The notes: generated by a model from the sequence alone, not told the origin. Positions 44,371 through 52,717 are shown, numbered from the stretch's first letter. The stretch: DNA of 64,000 nt from JBBQSN01 sp963825505 (GCA_963825505.1 CAWGTL010000010.1:166489-230488), one strand, 5' to 3'. Numbers and translations: made by a program.

Positions 44371-45995
44371 CGCAGCAGAGCAGCAGGCACGGCGCGACCG
44401 CACCCGACGACCTCCCCGTCGTCCTGATCGCGGAGGAGCTCTCGCCCGCCACCGTGGCCGCGCTCGGCAGCGGCGTCCACGTGCGCACCGTCGACGGCAC
44501 CGACCGCGCGGCGCTCCTGCGCGAGGTGGCCGGCGCCGCCGCGCTGCTGGTGCGGTCGGCCACGCAGGTCGACGCCGAGGTGCTCGCCGCCGCGCCCGCC
44601 CTGCGGGTCGTGGCCCGTGCGGGCGTCGGCCTGGACAACGTCGACGTGCCGGCCGCCACCGCTGCCGGGGTGATGGTCGTCAACGCCCCCACCTCGAACA
44701 TCACGTCGGCCGCCGAGCACGCGGTCGGCCTGGTGCTGGCCGCGGCCCGGCGGGTCGCCGCGGCCGACGCGTCGCTGCGCGCGGGCCGCTGGGACCGCTC
44801 GCGGTTCACCGGCGTCGAGCTCGCCGGCAAGACCCTCGGCGTGGTGGGGCTGGGGAAGATCGGCGTGCTGGTGTCGCAGCGGCTGCAGGCCTTCGAGATG
44901 GACGTCGTGGCCTACGACCCCTACGTCTCCGCGTCGCGCGCGGCGCAGCTCGGCGTCCGCCTGGTCGGGCTGGACGAGCTCCTCCAGGAGGCCGACGTCA
45001 TCACGGTGCACCTGCCTCGCACGCACGAGACGATCGGCCTGCTCGGTGAGGACGCTCTGCGGCGGGTGCGGCGCGGCGTCATCGTCGTCAACGCCGCCCG
45101 CGGCGGCATCGTCGACGAGCGCGCGCTGGCCTCGGCGATCGCCGACGGCCGGGTCGGCGCGGCGGGCCTCGACGTGTTCGAGAAGGAACCCTGCACCGAC
45201 TCCCCGCTGTTCGGGTTCGAGCAGGTGGTGGCCACGCCGCACCTCGGGGCCTCCACCCACGAGGCGCAGGAGAAGGCCGGGGTCGCCGTCGCCCGCTCCG
45301 TCCGGCAGGCGCTCGACGGCGAGCTGGTGCCCGATGCCGTCAACGTGGCGGGCGGCGTGATCGCCGAGACCGTGCGGCCGGGCATCGCGCTCACCGAGCG
45401 GCTCGGGCGGCTGCTCACCGCGCTCGCGGGCTCGGCCATCACCCGGCTCGACGTGCAGGTCAGCGGGGAGATCACGGGGGAGGACGTCTCGGTGCTGCGG
45501 CTCGCGGCCCTCACCGGGGTGCTCACCGACCAGGTGGCCGAGCCGGTGACGTTCGTCAACGCGCCGGTGCTCGCCGAGCAGCGGGGGATCGAGGTGCGGC
45601 TGCTGACCGAGCCGGACAGCCCCCGGTTCCGCAACCTGGTCTCGTTGCGCGCGGTGCTCGAGGACGGCGCCACCGTCGAGGTGGAGGCCACCCTCACCGG
45701 TCCGCAGCAGGTGGCCAAGCTCGTGGGCATCGACGGCTTCGCCCTCGAGATCGCCTTCGCCGACCGGCTGCTCGTGCTGCGCTACACCGACCGCCCCGGC
45801 GTGGTCGGCACGCTCGGCAGCCTGCTCGGGGAGGCCGAGGTCAACATCGCGTCGATGCAGGTCGGACGCGACGAGGCGGGCGGTCGCGCGGTCGGCGTGC
45901 TGGCCCTCGACGGCGCCGTCCCGCACGAGCTCGCCGCCGAGGTGCGCGAGGCGGTCCGCGCCGAGTCCGTCGTGTTCGTCGACCTGTCCGGATGA
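44367..45995 (+). CDS. serA: D-3-phosphoglycerate dehydrogenase
   Basis: First enzyme of serine synthesis. 542 aa, type I SerA with the long actinobacterial layout: the nucleotide-binding core (VVGLGKIGVLVSQRL, ~170), catalytic Arg in VNAARGGIVDE, His in TPHLGAST, an allosteric substrate-binding domain (~330-460), and a C-terminal ACT domain (LLVLRYTDRPGVVGTLGSLLGEAEVNIASMQVGRD) for feedback by serine. A TAGGCT box (44355-44360) lies 6 bases before the GTG, inside the preceding gene, so serA may also have its own leaderless transcript. Confidence 0.96.
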   Translation: MTQQSSRHGATAPDDLPVVLIAEELSPATVAALGSGVHVRTVDGTDRAALLREVAGAAALLVRSATQVDAEVLAAAPALRVVARAGVGLDNVDVPAATAAGVMVVNAPTSNITSAAEHAVGLVLAAARRVAAADASLRAGRWDRSRFTGVELAGKTLGVVGLGKIGVLVSQRLQAFEMDVVAYDPYVSASRAAQLGVRLVGLDELLQEADVITVHLPRTHETIGLLGEDALRRVRRGVIVVNAARGGIVDERALASAIADGRVGAAGLDVFEKEPCTDSPLFGFEQVVATPHLGASTHEAQEKAGVAVARSVRQALDGELVPDAVNVAGGVIAETVRPGIALTERLGRLLTALAGSAITRLDVQVSGEITGEDVSVLRLAALTGVLTDQVAEPVTFVNAPVLAEQRGIEVRLLTEPDSPRFRNLVSLRAVLEDGATVEVEATLTGPQQVAKLVGIDGFALEIAFADRLLVLRYTDRPGVVGTLGSLLGEAEVNIASMQVGRDEAGGRAVGVLALDGAVPHELAAEVREAVRAESVVFVDLSG

Positions 45996-46029
45996 CGAGA
46001 CTGCCGTACCGTTAGTTGGACGTCCGACG

Positions 46030-46035
46030 TAATCT
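46030..46035 (+). promoter_or_regulatory. Candidate -10 element upstream of the small ORF and leuB
   Basis: TAATCT at 46030-46035, with an 8-base palindrome GGACGTCC just upstream at 46018-46025. A good -35 is not seen. It could drive the small ORF and leuB separately from serA. Confidence 0.35.
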
Positions 46036-46074
46036 CGTGGGGTCCGTCAGACCCGTCCCAGCGAGGTGATCCCG

Positions 46075-46158
46075 TTGTCCGACACCGCCGACCAGAGCAG
46101 CGAGCACGTCACGTTCTCTCAGGCCGTCCAGGAGTCGATGGAGCTGCACGGCGAGTGA
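46075..46158 (+). CDS. Small ORF (27 aa) coupled to leuB
   Basis: TTG-initiated 27-residue ORF reading (M)SDTADQSSEHVTFSQAVQE and ending SMELHGE. A perfect GAGGTGA Shine-Dalgarno (46063-46069) sits 5 bases before the TTG, and the stop overlaps the leuB GTG by GTGA. Those two features are why I list it. It is acidic and has no Leu-rich run, so it is not an attenuator peptide of the ilvB kind. No function is known to me; it may mainly couple translation into leuB. Confidence 0.5.
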   Translation: MSDTADQSSEHVTFSQAVQESMELHGE

Positions 46159-47213
46159 GCGCCGACCCGCCGACCTCCGTCCGGCTCGCGGTCGTGCCCG
46201 GCGACGGCATCGGACCCGAGGTCGTCGCGCAGGGCCTGCGCGTCCTCGAGCAGGTGGCCGGCGCCGAGGGCGTCAAGGTCGAGCCGACCGAGTACGACCT
46301 CGGTGCGCGTCGCTGGCACGCCACCGGCGAGTGCCTTCCCGACGGCGTCCTGGAGGAGATCCGCGCCCACGACGCGATCCTGCTCGGCGCCATCGGCGAC
46401 CCGGGCGTGCCGAGCGGTGTCCTCGAGCGGGGACTTCTCCTGCGGCTGCGGTTCGAGCTCGACCAGTACGTGAACCTGCGCCCGTCCCGGCTGTTCCCCG
46501 GCGTGCGCAGCCCGCTGGCCGAGCCGGGCGAGATCGACTTCGTCGTCGTCCGCGAGGGCACCGAGGGGCCGTACACCGGCAACGGCGGCGCGCTGCGGGT
46601 CGGCACGCCGCACGAGATCGCCACCGAGGTCAGCGTCAACACCGCGTTCGGCGTCGAGCGGGTGGTGCGAGATGCGTTCTCCCGGGCCGAGAACCGGCCG
46701 CGCAAGAAGCTGACGCTCGTGCACAAGCACAACGTGCTCACCCACGCCGGCCACCTCTGGCGTCGCACCGTCGACGCCGTCGGCGCCGAGCACCCCGGCG
46801 TCCGGGTCGACTACCTGCACGTCGACGCCGCGATGATCTTCCTGGTCACCGACCCGTCCCGCTTCGACGTGATCGTCACCGACAACCTGTTCGGCGACAT
46901 CGTCACCGACCTCGCCGCCGCCGTCACCGGCGGCATCGGGCTCGCGGCGTCGGGCAACGTCAACCCCGAGCGGGTCTCCCCGTCGATGTTCGAGCCGGTC
47001 CACGGTTCGGCCCCCGACATCGCCGGGCAGGGCGTCGCCGACCCGACGGCGACCGTGCTCTCGGTCGCGATGCTGCTCGAGCACGTGGGCCTCCCGCAGG
47101 CCGCCGCCCGGGTCGAGCAGGCCGTCGCCGACGACCTCGCCGAGCGGGCCGCAGGCACCTCGCGCCCGTCCACCCGGGAGGTCGGCGACCGCCTCCTCGC
47201 GCGCCTCGCCTGA
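46155..47213 (+). CDS. leuB: 3-isopropylmalate dehydrogenase
   Basis: NAD-dependent oxidative decarboxylase of leucine synthesis. 352 aa of the actinobacterial short type. Signature pieces are VVPGDGIGPEVV, LRLRFELDQYVNLRPSRLFPG, the catalytic K/D stretch NVLTHAGHLW and HVDAAMIFLV with the metal-site DNLFGDIVTDLAAAVTGGIGLAASGNVNP. The GTG start is coupled to the small upstream ORF and no Shine-Dalgarno is needed. It is separated from leuCD by about 14 kb. Confidence 0.95.
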   Translation: MSADPPTSVRLAVVPGDGIGPEVVAQGLRVLEQVAGAEGVKVEPTEYDLGARRWHATGECLPDGVLEEIRAHDAILLGAIGDPGVPSGVLERGLLLRLRFELDQYVNLRPSRLFPGVRSPLAEPGEIDFVVVREGTEGPYTGNGGALRVGTPHEIATEVSVNTAFGVERVVRDAFSRAENRPRKKLTLVHKHNVLTHAGHLWRRTVDAVGAEHPGVRVDYLHVDAAMIFLVTDPSRFDVIVTDNLFGDIVTDLAAAVTGGIGLAASGNVNPERVSPSMFEPVHGSAPDIAGQGVADPTATVLSVAMLLEHVGLPQAAARVEQAVADDLAERAAGTSRPSTREVGDRLLARLA

Positions 47214-47273
47214 CGCCCTGCACGGCACCCCACCCCTGGCCTGACGTCCACGTCAAGGAGGTAGCGTGCGGTC

Positions 47274-48404
47274 ATGAGCACGACCACCGCCGGCACCGCC
47301 CCGTCCACCTCCGCGGACTCCTCCGCCGACTTCGAGGTCGTCCGCCGACCCGACCCCGTCAGCGAGGCGCGCCGCGCCGAGATCCTGGCCGCACCCGGTT
47401 TCGGCAAGTACTTCACCGACCACCTCGCGCGCGCCACGTGGACCCGCGACGGCGGCTGGCACGACCGGCGGGTCGAGGCCTACGGACCGATCGCGCTCGA
47501 CCCGTCCGCGGCCGTCCTGCACTACGCGCAGGAGATCTTCGAGGGGATGAAGGCCTACCGGCACGCCGACGGCTCGGTCTGGACCTTCCGCCCGGAGGTC
47601 AACGCCGCCCGGTTCGCGCGCTCGGCCACCCGGCTCGCCCTGCCCCAGCTGCCCCCGGAGGTCTTCCTGGGCTCGCTCGAGGCGCTGGTGACCACCGACG
47701 TCGACTGGGTCCCGACGGGTGGCGAGTCGAGCCTGTACCTGCGGCCGTTCATGTTCGCGTCCGAGGCGTTCCTCGGGGTGCGGCCGGCCGCGGAGGTCAC
47801 CTACATGGTGATCGCCTCGCCCGCGGGGGCGTACTTCCCGGGCGGCGTCCGCCCGGTCTCCATCTGGCTGTCGCAGGAGTACACCCGCGCGGCTCCCGGT
47901 GGTACCGGCGCGGCCAAGTGCGGCGGCAACTACGCGGCGAGCCTGTGCTCGCAGGCCGAGGCCTCGGAGGCCTCCTGCGACCAGGTGGTGTTCCTCGACG
48001 CCGTGGAGCACCGCTGGGTCGAGGAGCTCGGCGGGATGAACCTGTTCTTCGTCCGCGACGACGGCTCGGTCGTCACGCCGGAGCTGTCCGGCACGATCCT
48101 CGAGGGCGTCACCCGCGACTCGATCATCACGCTGCTGCGCGAGCAGGGCCACGAGGTCGTCGAGGCGAAGGTCGACATCGCCGAGTGGCGAGAGGGCGTC
48201 GCGTCCGGTCGCATCACCGAGGTGTTCGCGTGCGGCACCGCCGCCGTGGTCACGCCGGTCGGGCGCCTGGTCGAGCCGGGCGCGGAGCACGTCACGGGGA
48301 CGGGGGAGACCGGCGAGGTCACCACCCGGATCCGTAGGTCGCTGCTCGACGTGCAGTACGGCCGCGCGGAGGACACCCACGGCTGGCTCCACCGCCTGGC
48401 GTGA
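47274..48404 (+). CDS. ilvE: Branched-chain amino-acid aminotransferase
   Basis: PLP enzyme for the last step of leucine, isoleucine and valine synthesis. 376 aa, BCAT type II like other actinobacterial forms. The PLP lysine is in AAKCGGNYAASL, with EIFEGMKAYRHADGS and ELGGMNLFFV around the active site. The ATG at 47274 is 6 bases after TAGCGT (47262-47267), suggesting a leaderless mRNA; an AAGGAGG lies 12 bases upstream, too far to be the main signal. Confidence 0.96.
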   Translation: MSTTTAGTAPSTSADSSADFEVVRRPDPVSEARRAEILAAPGFGKYFTDHLARATWTRDGGWHDRRVEAYGPIALDPSAAVLHYAQEIFEGMKAYRHADGSVWTFRPEVNAARFARSATRLALPQLPPEVFLGSLEALVTTDVDWVPTGGESSLYLRPFMFASEAFLGVRPAAEVTYMVIASPAGAYFPGGVRPVSIWLSQEYTRAAPGGTGAAKCGGNYAASLCSQAEASEASCDQVVFLDAVEHRWVEELGGMNLFFVRDDGSVVTPELSGTILEGVTRDSIITLLREQGHEVVEAKVDIAEWREGVASGRITEVFACGTAAVVTPVGRLVEPGAEHVTGTGETGEVTTRIRRSLLDVQYGRAEDTHGWLHRLA

Positions 48405-48498
48405 GCCGACCTGCACGCCACAGGGGCGTCCCGGATGCTGGGACGTCGTGCTCGTTCGGTGGACACCACGGGCCGTGGTCGTGCCACGATGGGTGGCG

Positions 48499-48525
48499 AT
48501 GACCACCACGTCGATCATTACCTGA
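48499..48525 (+). CDS. cimA leader peptide (MTTTSIIT)
   Basis: Eight codons reading M-T-T-T-S-I-I-T then TGA, with two consecutive Ile codons (ATC ATT) and four Thr codons, directly before a hairpin and a terminator and then citramalate synthase, an isoleucine-pathway enzyme. Ile and Thr (its precursor) are the expected regulatory amino acids. A CACGAT -10 (48485-48490) 8 bases upstream, with TGGACA (48460-48465) at -35, gives a near-leaderless start, as for the ilvB leader. Confidence 0.7.
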   Translation: MTTTSIIT

Positions 48526-48558
48526 GCGCGGACCCGGGGCACGACCCCGGAGCCGCGC
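48526..48558 (+). promoter_or_regulatory. Leader hairpin (pause/anti-terminator region) of the cimA attenuator
   Basis: GCGCGG (48526-48531) pairs with CCGCGC (48553-48558), and CCGGGG (48534-48539) with CCCCGG (48545-48550) around a 5-base loop. It begins at the first base after the leader stop codon, as the protector/pause hairpin of an attenuator does. Confidence 0.6.
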
Positions 48559-48559
48559 A

Positions 48560-48588
48560 GACCTCCCGTGCCCACGGGGGGTCTTTTT
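48560..48588 (+). terminator. Attenuator terminator upstream of cimA
   Basis: GACCTCCCGT (48560-48569) pairs with ACGGGGGGTC (48574-48583, one T-G wobble) and is followed by five Ts (48584-48588), the only proper U-tract terminator I found in this GC-rich window. It is 118 bases before the cimA start. Confidence 0.82.
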
Positions 48589-48706
48589 CGTTGGGGGAGA
48601 ACCCTCCAGGAGAATCGGACGGGCGGCACCATGATCAGCACCACCGATCAGGCACCACCGATCAGCACCACGTAGCGCACCCCACGGCCACGACAGCGAG
48701 CGAGCG

Positions 48707-50320
48707 ATGACGAGCCAGCCGACGGACCTGCACGTCTACGACACCACCCTGCGCGACGGCGCGCAGCAGGAGGGCCTGAGCCTGTCGGTGGCGGACAAGC
48801 TGGCGATCGCCACGGCGCTCGACTCGCTGGGCGTGGGGTACATCGAAGGGGGCTGGCCCGGCGCGAACCCGAAGGACACCGCCTTCTTCCGCCGGGCCGC
48901 CACCGAGCTCGACCTCCAGCACGCCGAGCTGGCGGCCTTCGGTGCCACCCGGCGGGCGGGAGGCACGGCCGCCGACGACCCGCTGGTCCGGGCGCTGCTG
49001 GACTCCCAGGCCCCGGTCGTGACCCTCGTGGCCAAGTCGCACGCGCGGCACGTCGAGCTGGCGCTGCGCACCACCCTGGAGGAGAACCTCGCGATGGTCG
49101 CCGACACGGTCGGCTTCCTCCGCGGTGAGGGCCGCCGGGTCTTCCTCGACGCCGAGCACTTCTTCGACGGCTACCGGTTCGACCGCGACTACGCCCTCGA
49201 GGTGCTGCGGACGGCGGCGGAGGCCGGGGCCGAGGTGCTCGCGCTGTGCGACACCAACGGCGGGATGCTCCCGGACCAGGTGGCCGACGTCGTGCACGAG
49301 GTCCTCGGCGGCACCGGCGTGGCGGTGGCCGGGTCGAGCGGGGCGCGCCTCGGCATCCACTGCCACAACGACACCGGGTGCGCGGTGGCCAACTCCCTGG
49401 CCGCGCTCGACGCCGGTGCCCTGCACGTCCAGGGCACCCTCAACGGGTACGGCGAGCGCACCGGCAACGCCGACCTGCTCACGGTGGTGGCCAACCTCGA
49501 GCTCAAGCGCGGGCGCACGGTGCTGCCCGAGGGTCGGCTGCGCGAGGGCACCCGGGTGGCGCACGCGATCAGCGAGGTCACCAACGTCCCGGCGTACTCG
49601 CGCCAGCCCTACGTCGGCGCGAGCGCCTTCGCCCACAAGGCCGGCCTGCACGCGAGCGCGATCAAGGTCGACCCGAACCTCTACCAGCACACCGACCCGG
49701 TGCGGGTCGGCAACGACATGCGGCTGCTCGTCTCGGACATGGCGGGGCGGGCCTCGGTGGAGCTGAAGGGCCGCGAGCTCGGGTACGACCTCGGCGAGCG
49801 GCCCGAGGTCGTGGCCCGGCTGGTGTCGCGGGTCAAGCAGATGGAGCAGGACGGCTACACCTTCGACGCCGCCGACGCGTCCTTCGAGCTGCTGCTGCGC
49901 GAGGAGGTCGACGGCCGCCGTCCGGCGTTCTTCGAGGCCGAGAGCTGGCGCGTCATCACCGACTCCCGCCCCGGCGGAGCGGTCTCGGAGGCCACCGTGA
50001 AGCTGGTCGCCGGCGGCGTGCGCACGGTGGCCACCGGCGAGGGGAACGGTCCGGTCAACGCGCTCGACCACGCCCTGCGCCAGGCGCTGCGCGGCGCCTA
50101 CCCCGAGCTCGACGACCTGGAGCTCATCGACTTCCGGGTGCGGATCCTCGACGCCGCCCACGGCACCGACGCCGTCACCCGGGTGCTGATCGAGACCGCG
50201 GACAGCTCGACCTCCTGGGAGACGGTCGGCGTCGCCCCGAACATCCTCGAGGCCTCCTGGGAGGCGCTGGTCGACGGCCTCGTCTACGGCCTGCTCCGGG
50301 CGGGTGTGCCGGTGCGCTGA
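48707..50320 (+). CDS. cimA: Citramalate synthase
   Basis: Condenses pyruvate and acetyl-CoA to citramalate, the threonine-independent entry to isoleucine synthesis. 537 aa, longer than isopropylmalate synthase because of a LeuA-type allosteric C-terminal domain. It shows YDTTLRDGAQQEG, the citramalate-type start of the TIM-barrel domain, GYIEGGWPGANPKD, and the metal-binding HCHNDTG. The allosteric domain is about 390-530. The ATG at 48707 has no clear Shine-Dalgarno. The leader-terminator system upstream suggests isoleucine-dependent attenuation. Confidence 0.92.
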   Translation: MTSQPTDLHVYDTTLRDGAQQEGLSLSVADKLAIATALDSLGVGYIEGGWPGANPKDTAFFRRAATELDLQHAELAAFGATRRAGGTAADDPLVRALLDSQAPVVTLVAKSHARHVELALRTTLEENLAMVADTVGFLRGEGRRVFLDAEHFFDGYRFDRDYALEVLRTAAEAGAEVLALCDTNGGMLPDQVADVVHEVLGGTGVAVAGSSGARLGIHCHNDTGCAVANSLAALDAGALHVQGTLNGYGERTGNADLLTVVANLELKRGRTVLPEGRLREGTRVAHAISEVTNVPAYSRQPYVGASAFAHKAGLHASAIKVDPNLYQHTDPVRVGNDMRLLVSDMAGRASVELKGRELGYDLGERPEVVARLVSRVKQMEQDGYTFDAADASFELLLREEVDGRRPAFFEAESWRVITDSRPGGAVSEATVKLVAGGVRTVATGEGNGPVNALDHALRQALRGAYPELDDLELIDFRVRILDAAHGTDAVTRVLIETADSSTSWETVGVAPNILEASWEALVDGLVYGLLRAGVPVR

Positions 50321-51408
50321 GCGCGCTCGGGGGGCGGGCGGCGTCGACCGCACGTGCTGACGGCGGTCGCGGTCGCCCACCACCACGCCCAGGCGCGCCG
50401 GCTCGGCACCGGCCGGCGGGCTGGCCCGTGTCGACCTTCGGCCAGACGGCTCAGCCGACGGCGCTGCGGGCGCCGACGATCCCGGTCGGCACGACGGCGA
50501 GGTCCCGCTCGCAGCACCGCGCGGTCCTCGGCGTCGGCCACGGGGACGGACGCGGCGAGGGTCCAGGCAGCGGCCGCCTCGTCCGTCCGGCCCAGCGCCG
50601 CGAGCGCCCGCGCCCGGCCCTCGTGCGCGTACGCGAGGTCGAAGTCGGCGAGGCCGTGCTGCTCGCACGCCGCGAGGCAGCGGTCGGCGCTGCGCAGCGA
50701 CGCCTCCGGCTGACCGGTGAGCAGCAGCGCCTTGGCCACCAGCCAGCAGGCGCGCGCCTCGTTCTGCGGCCCGGCGCCGGTGGCGCGCTGCCAGTGGTAC
50801 GCCGCGGCGTAGGCGCGACGCAGCATCTCCTCGTCGTCGTCGGCGGACCGCGGTTCGCGGTCGACGAGGTCCCAGACGCTGTTGTTGGCCTCGACCGCCT
50901 GGCGGCGGTGGAAGTCGCCGGACGTGGGCGGCGCGGGGTCGGCACCGGCGGTGGCGCGGGGGAGCGGTCGCCCGGTCTCGAGCAGCGTCTTGAGGTTGTC
51001 GAGCAGCCAGACCCAGCCGTCCTTGGTGCTCGCCCAGGTGAGGGGGCTGGACGCGAGGTCCCCGTGCACGAGCCGGACCCGGGTGAGCCCGTCGCCGGCC
51101 GCCTCGATCGTCCACTCGACCCGGCTGGGTGGCTCCTGCGCCATGGCGGCGTCGTAGAGCACGTGCCAGGTCTGCACGAACCGTCCCGGCGCGCGGTCGG
51201 TGGGCGGCACCATCTCCTCGATCGTGCCGTCGACGGCGTCGGTGCCGTCCGGGCGCACGGTCCGGTACGGCCGGTCCGGCCCGGGCGGCTCGACGAACGA
51301 CGTGCCGTGGAACCAGCGCGAGGTCCACTCCGAGTCGGTGACGGCTGCCCAGACCTGCTGCGGCGTCGCGGCGACGTAGACCTGGTAGACGTGCGCGGTG
51401 ATGGTCAC
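50284..51408 (-). CDS. SRPBCC (AHSA1-type) domain protein with TPR-like C-terminal half; C-terminus altered by a frameshift
   Basis: Residues ~1-150 are an activator-of-Hsp90-like SRPBCC fold (VYVAATPQQVWAAVTDSEWTSRWF ... KDGWVWLLDNLKTLLE). Residues ~165-295 are helical TPR-like repeats (AYHWQRATGAGPQNEARACWLVAKALLL, LAYAHEGRARALAALGRTDEA). As sequenced the ORF is 374 aa, but an extra C near 50511 makes the last ~75 residues out of frame; the corrected end is at 50451, giving about 318 aa (ending GIVGARSAVG). The GTG at 51408 overlaps the ArsR stop by GTGA, the common regulator-SRPBCC operon. Its ligand is unknown. Confidence 0.78.
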   Translation of the reverse strand: MTITAHVYQVYVAATPQQVWAAVTDSEWTSRWFHGTSFVEPPGPDRPYRTVRPDGTDAVDGTIEEMVPPTDRAPGRFVQTWHVLYDAAMAQEPPSRVEWTIEAAGDGLTRVRLVHGDLASSPLTWASTKDGWVWLLDNLKTLLETGRPLPRATAGADPAPPTSGDFHRRQAVEANNSVWDLVDREPRSADDDEEMLRRAYAAAYHWQRATGAGPQNEARACWLVAKALLLTGQPEASLRSADRCLAACEQHGLADFDLAYAHEGRARALAALGRTDEAAAAWTLAASVPVADAEDRAVLRAGPRRRADRDRRRPQRRRLSRLAEGRHGPARRPVPSRRAWAWWWATATAVSTCGRRRPPPERAQRTGTPARSRP

Positions 51409-51734
51409 GGCTTCTCCTTCGTGGTCGCCGCGGTGGCGACCCGCTCGAGGTCGACCAGCGCGGCGGTGAAACGCGCTGCGTACCGGCTGATCCAGCGTCC
51501 GGCCACCTGCTCGATGGGGACGGGGTTGAGGAAGTGGCGCTTGCTGCGGCCGTCGCGGACCACGACGACCAGGTCGACCTCCTCGAGGACGCCGAGGTGC
51601 TTGCTCACGCCGAACCTCGACATCTGCGGGAACTGCGCGCAGAGCTCGCCGAGGGTCTGCCCGTCGGACTCGAACAGGCTGTCCAGCAGGGCCCTGCGGG
51701 TCGGGTCCGCGAGGGCGGAGAAGACGTCGGCCAC
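51405..51734 (-). CDS. ArsR-family transcriptional regulator
   Basis: A 109-aa winged helix-turn-helix protein of the SmtB/ArsR type (VFSALADPTRRALLDSLFE ... MSRFGVSKHLGVLEEVDLVVVVRDG). It lacks a cysteine metal site, so it is probably not metal-sensing; this subgroup pairs with SRPBCC proteins. The GTG at 51734 is 6 bases after TAACGT, with TTGACA 18 bases further up, so it is leaderless. The perfect 20-bp palindrome between those two elements is the obvious autoregulatory operator. Confidence 0.9.
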   Translation of the reverse strand: MADVFSALADPTRRALLDSLFESDGQTLGELCAQFPQMSRFGVSKHLGVLEEVDLVVVVRDGRSKRHFLNPVPIEQVAGRWISRYAARFTAALVDLERVATAATTKEKP

Positions 51735-51740
51735 GCCGCG

Positions 51741-51770
51741 ACGTTAGGTGACCATATGGTCACCTGTCAA
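51741..51770 (-). promoter_or_regulatory. ArsR promoter with embedded 20-bp operator
   Basis: On the complement: TTGACA -35 (51770-51765), TAACGT -10 (51746-51741) and the perfect palindrome AGGTGACCATATGGTCACCT at 51746-51765 filling the 18-base spacer. Binding there would directly block RNA polymerase. Confidence 0.85.
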
Positions 51771-51799
51771 GATGCGCGCGGTTGCCTAGGCTGGCCCCC

Positions 51800-52348
51800 G
51801 TGCCTGCGCGGGTCCGTGTCGTCGGTGTCAGCGGATCGGGGAAGACCACCCTCGCGCGGACGCTGGCCGCACGGCTCGGCGTGCCGCACCTCGAGCTCGA
51901 CTCCGTGCACCACCTGGCGGGGTGGCGACCCTCCTCGGACGAGCAGTGGGGCGAGGCGCTCGCGGCCTTCGTCGCCCGCTCGCCCCACGGCTGGGTGGTC
52001 GACGGGAGCTATTCCTCGAGGCCCCAGGACGCGCTCGCGGCGGTCGACACCGTGGTCTGGCTCGACCTGCCGCGCCGGACGGTGGTGTCGCGCGTCGTGC
52101 GCCGCACGACCGTGCGGCTGCTGACCCGCCGCGAGCTCTGGAACGGCAACCGCGAGGACTGGCGCAACCTGCTGCGCCGCGATCCCGCCGAGAACATCCT
52201 GCTCTGGACGTGGACGCGCCACGCGGTGGTGCGGCGGCGCAACACGCCCCGGTGGGAGCGGCACCGGGACGGTGCCCACGGGGTGCGGTGGGTGCGCCTC
52301 CGGTCGCTGCAGGAGGTCGGCCGCTGGCTCGACGAGGTCGCGCCGTGA
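51800..52348 (+). CDS. P-loop adenylate-kinase-like / topology-modulation family protein
   Basis: A 182-aa nucleotide-binding protein. The P-loop VVGVSGSGKTTLARTL is at residues ~7-22, followed by LELDSVHHLAGW, VVDGSYSS and an Arg-rich lid (RRTTVRLLTRRELWNGNREDWRN). It is annotated in databases variously as adenylate kinase-like or topology-modulation; the substrate is unknown. The GTG at 51800 is 7 bases after TAGGCT (51787-51792). It overlaps the next gene by GTGA. Confidence 0.83.
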   Translation: MPARVRVVGVSGSGKTTLARTLAARLGVPHLELDSVHHLAGWRPSSDEQWGEALAAFVARSPHGWVVDGSYSSRPQDALAAVDTVVWLDLPRRTVVSRVVRRTTVRLLTRRELWNGNREDWRNLLRRDPAENILLWTWTRHAVVRRRNTPRWERHRDGAHGVRWVRLRSLQEVGRWLDEVAP

Positions 52349-52717
52349 TCCGCCCGGCGTACGAGGGCGACCTGCCCCGGCTGCGGGCTGGTGGCGTACG
52401 CGCTGGCCGAGGTGGTCGACGACGCGGCGCACGTCGAGCAGGTCAGCGTGCACGCCGATCACGCCGGCCTCGGGATCGGCAGGGCCCTGCTCGACCACGT
52501 CGCGCGGTGGGGCAGCGAGCACGGCCTCGCGGCGCAGACGCTGACCACCTTCGCCGAGGTCCCGTGGAACGGGCCGTACTACGCGCGGCTCGGGTTCGTG
52601 GTGGTGCCGACCGCGGCGCTGACCCCGGGTCTGCGGGAGGTGCGCGCGGCCGAGACCGCCCGCGGGCTGGACCGCTGGCCGCGCGTGGCGATGTCGCGTC
52701 CGCTCGACCCGTCCTGA
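52345..52717 (+). pseudogene. GNAT acetyltransferase with internal deletion and frame change
   Basis: The GTG at 52345 opens MIRPAYEGDLPRLR, a normal GNAT beginning, but after about 14 residues the frame changes directly to LVAYALAEVVDDAAHVEQ, normally found some 60 residues into the fold. Strand 1 and helices 1-2 are therefore missing. The remaining part carries the acetyl-CoA loop (HADHAGLGIGRALLDHV) and WNGPYYARLGF. Unlike the one-base indels elsewhere, this needs loss of about 130 bases, so it is probably a true deletion or a misassembly; the product would be inactive. It overlaps the convergent gene by 139 bases. Confidence 0.75.

Noticed and set aside
46007..46035. Operator formed by GTTGGACGTCCGAC upstream of leuB
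   Set aside because: Only the central 8 bases are palindromic; the flanks match only with a gap, so it is too weak to call.
48631..48675. Second Ile/Thr leader peptide (MISTTDQAPPISTT) before cimA
   Set aside because: No Shine-Dalgarno at proper distance and it lies after the terminator; the Ile/Thr content comes from a short repeated CACCACCGATCAG sequence.
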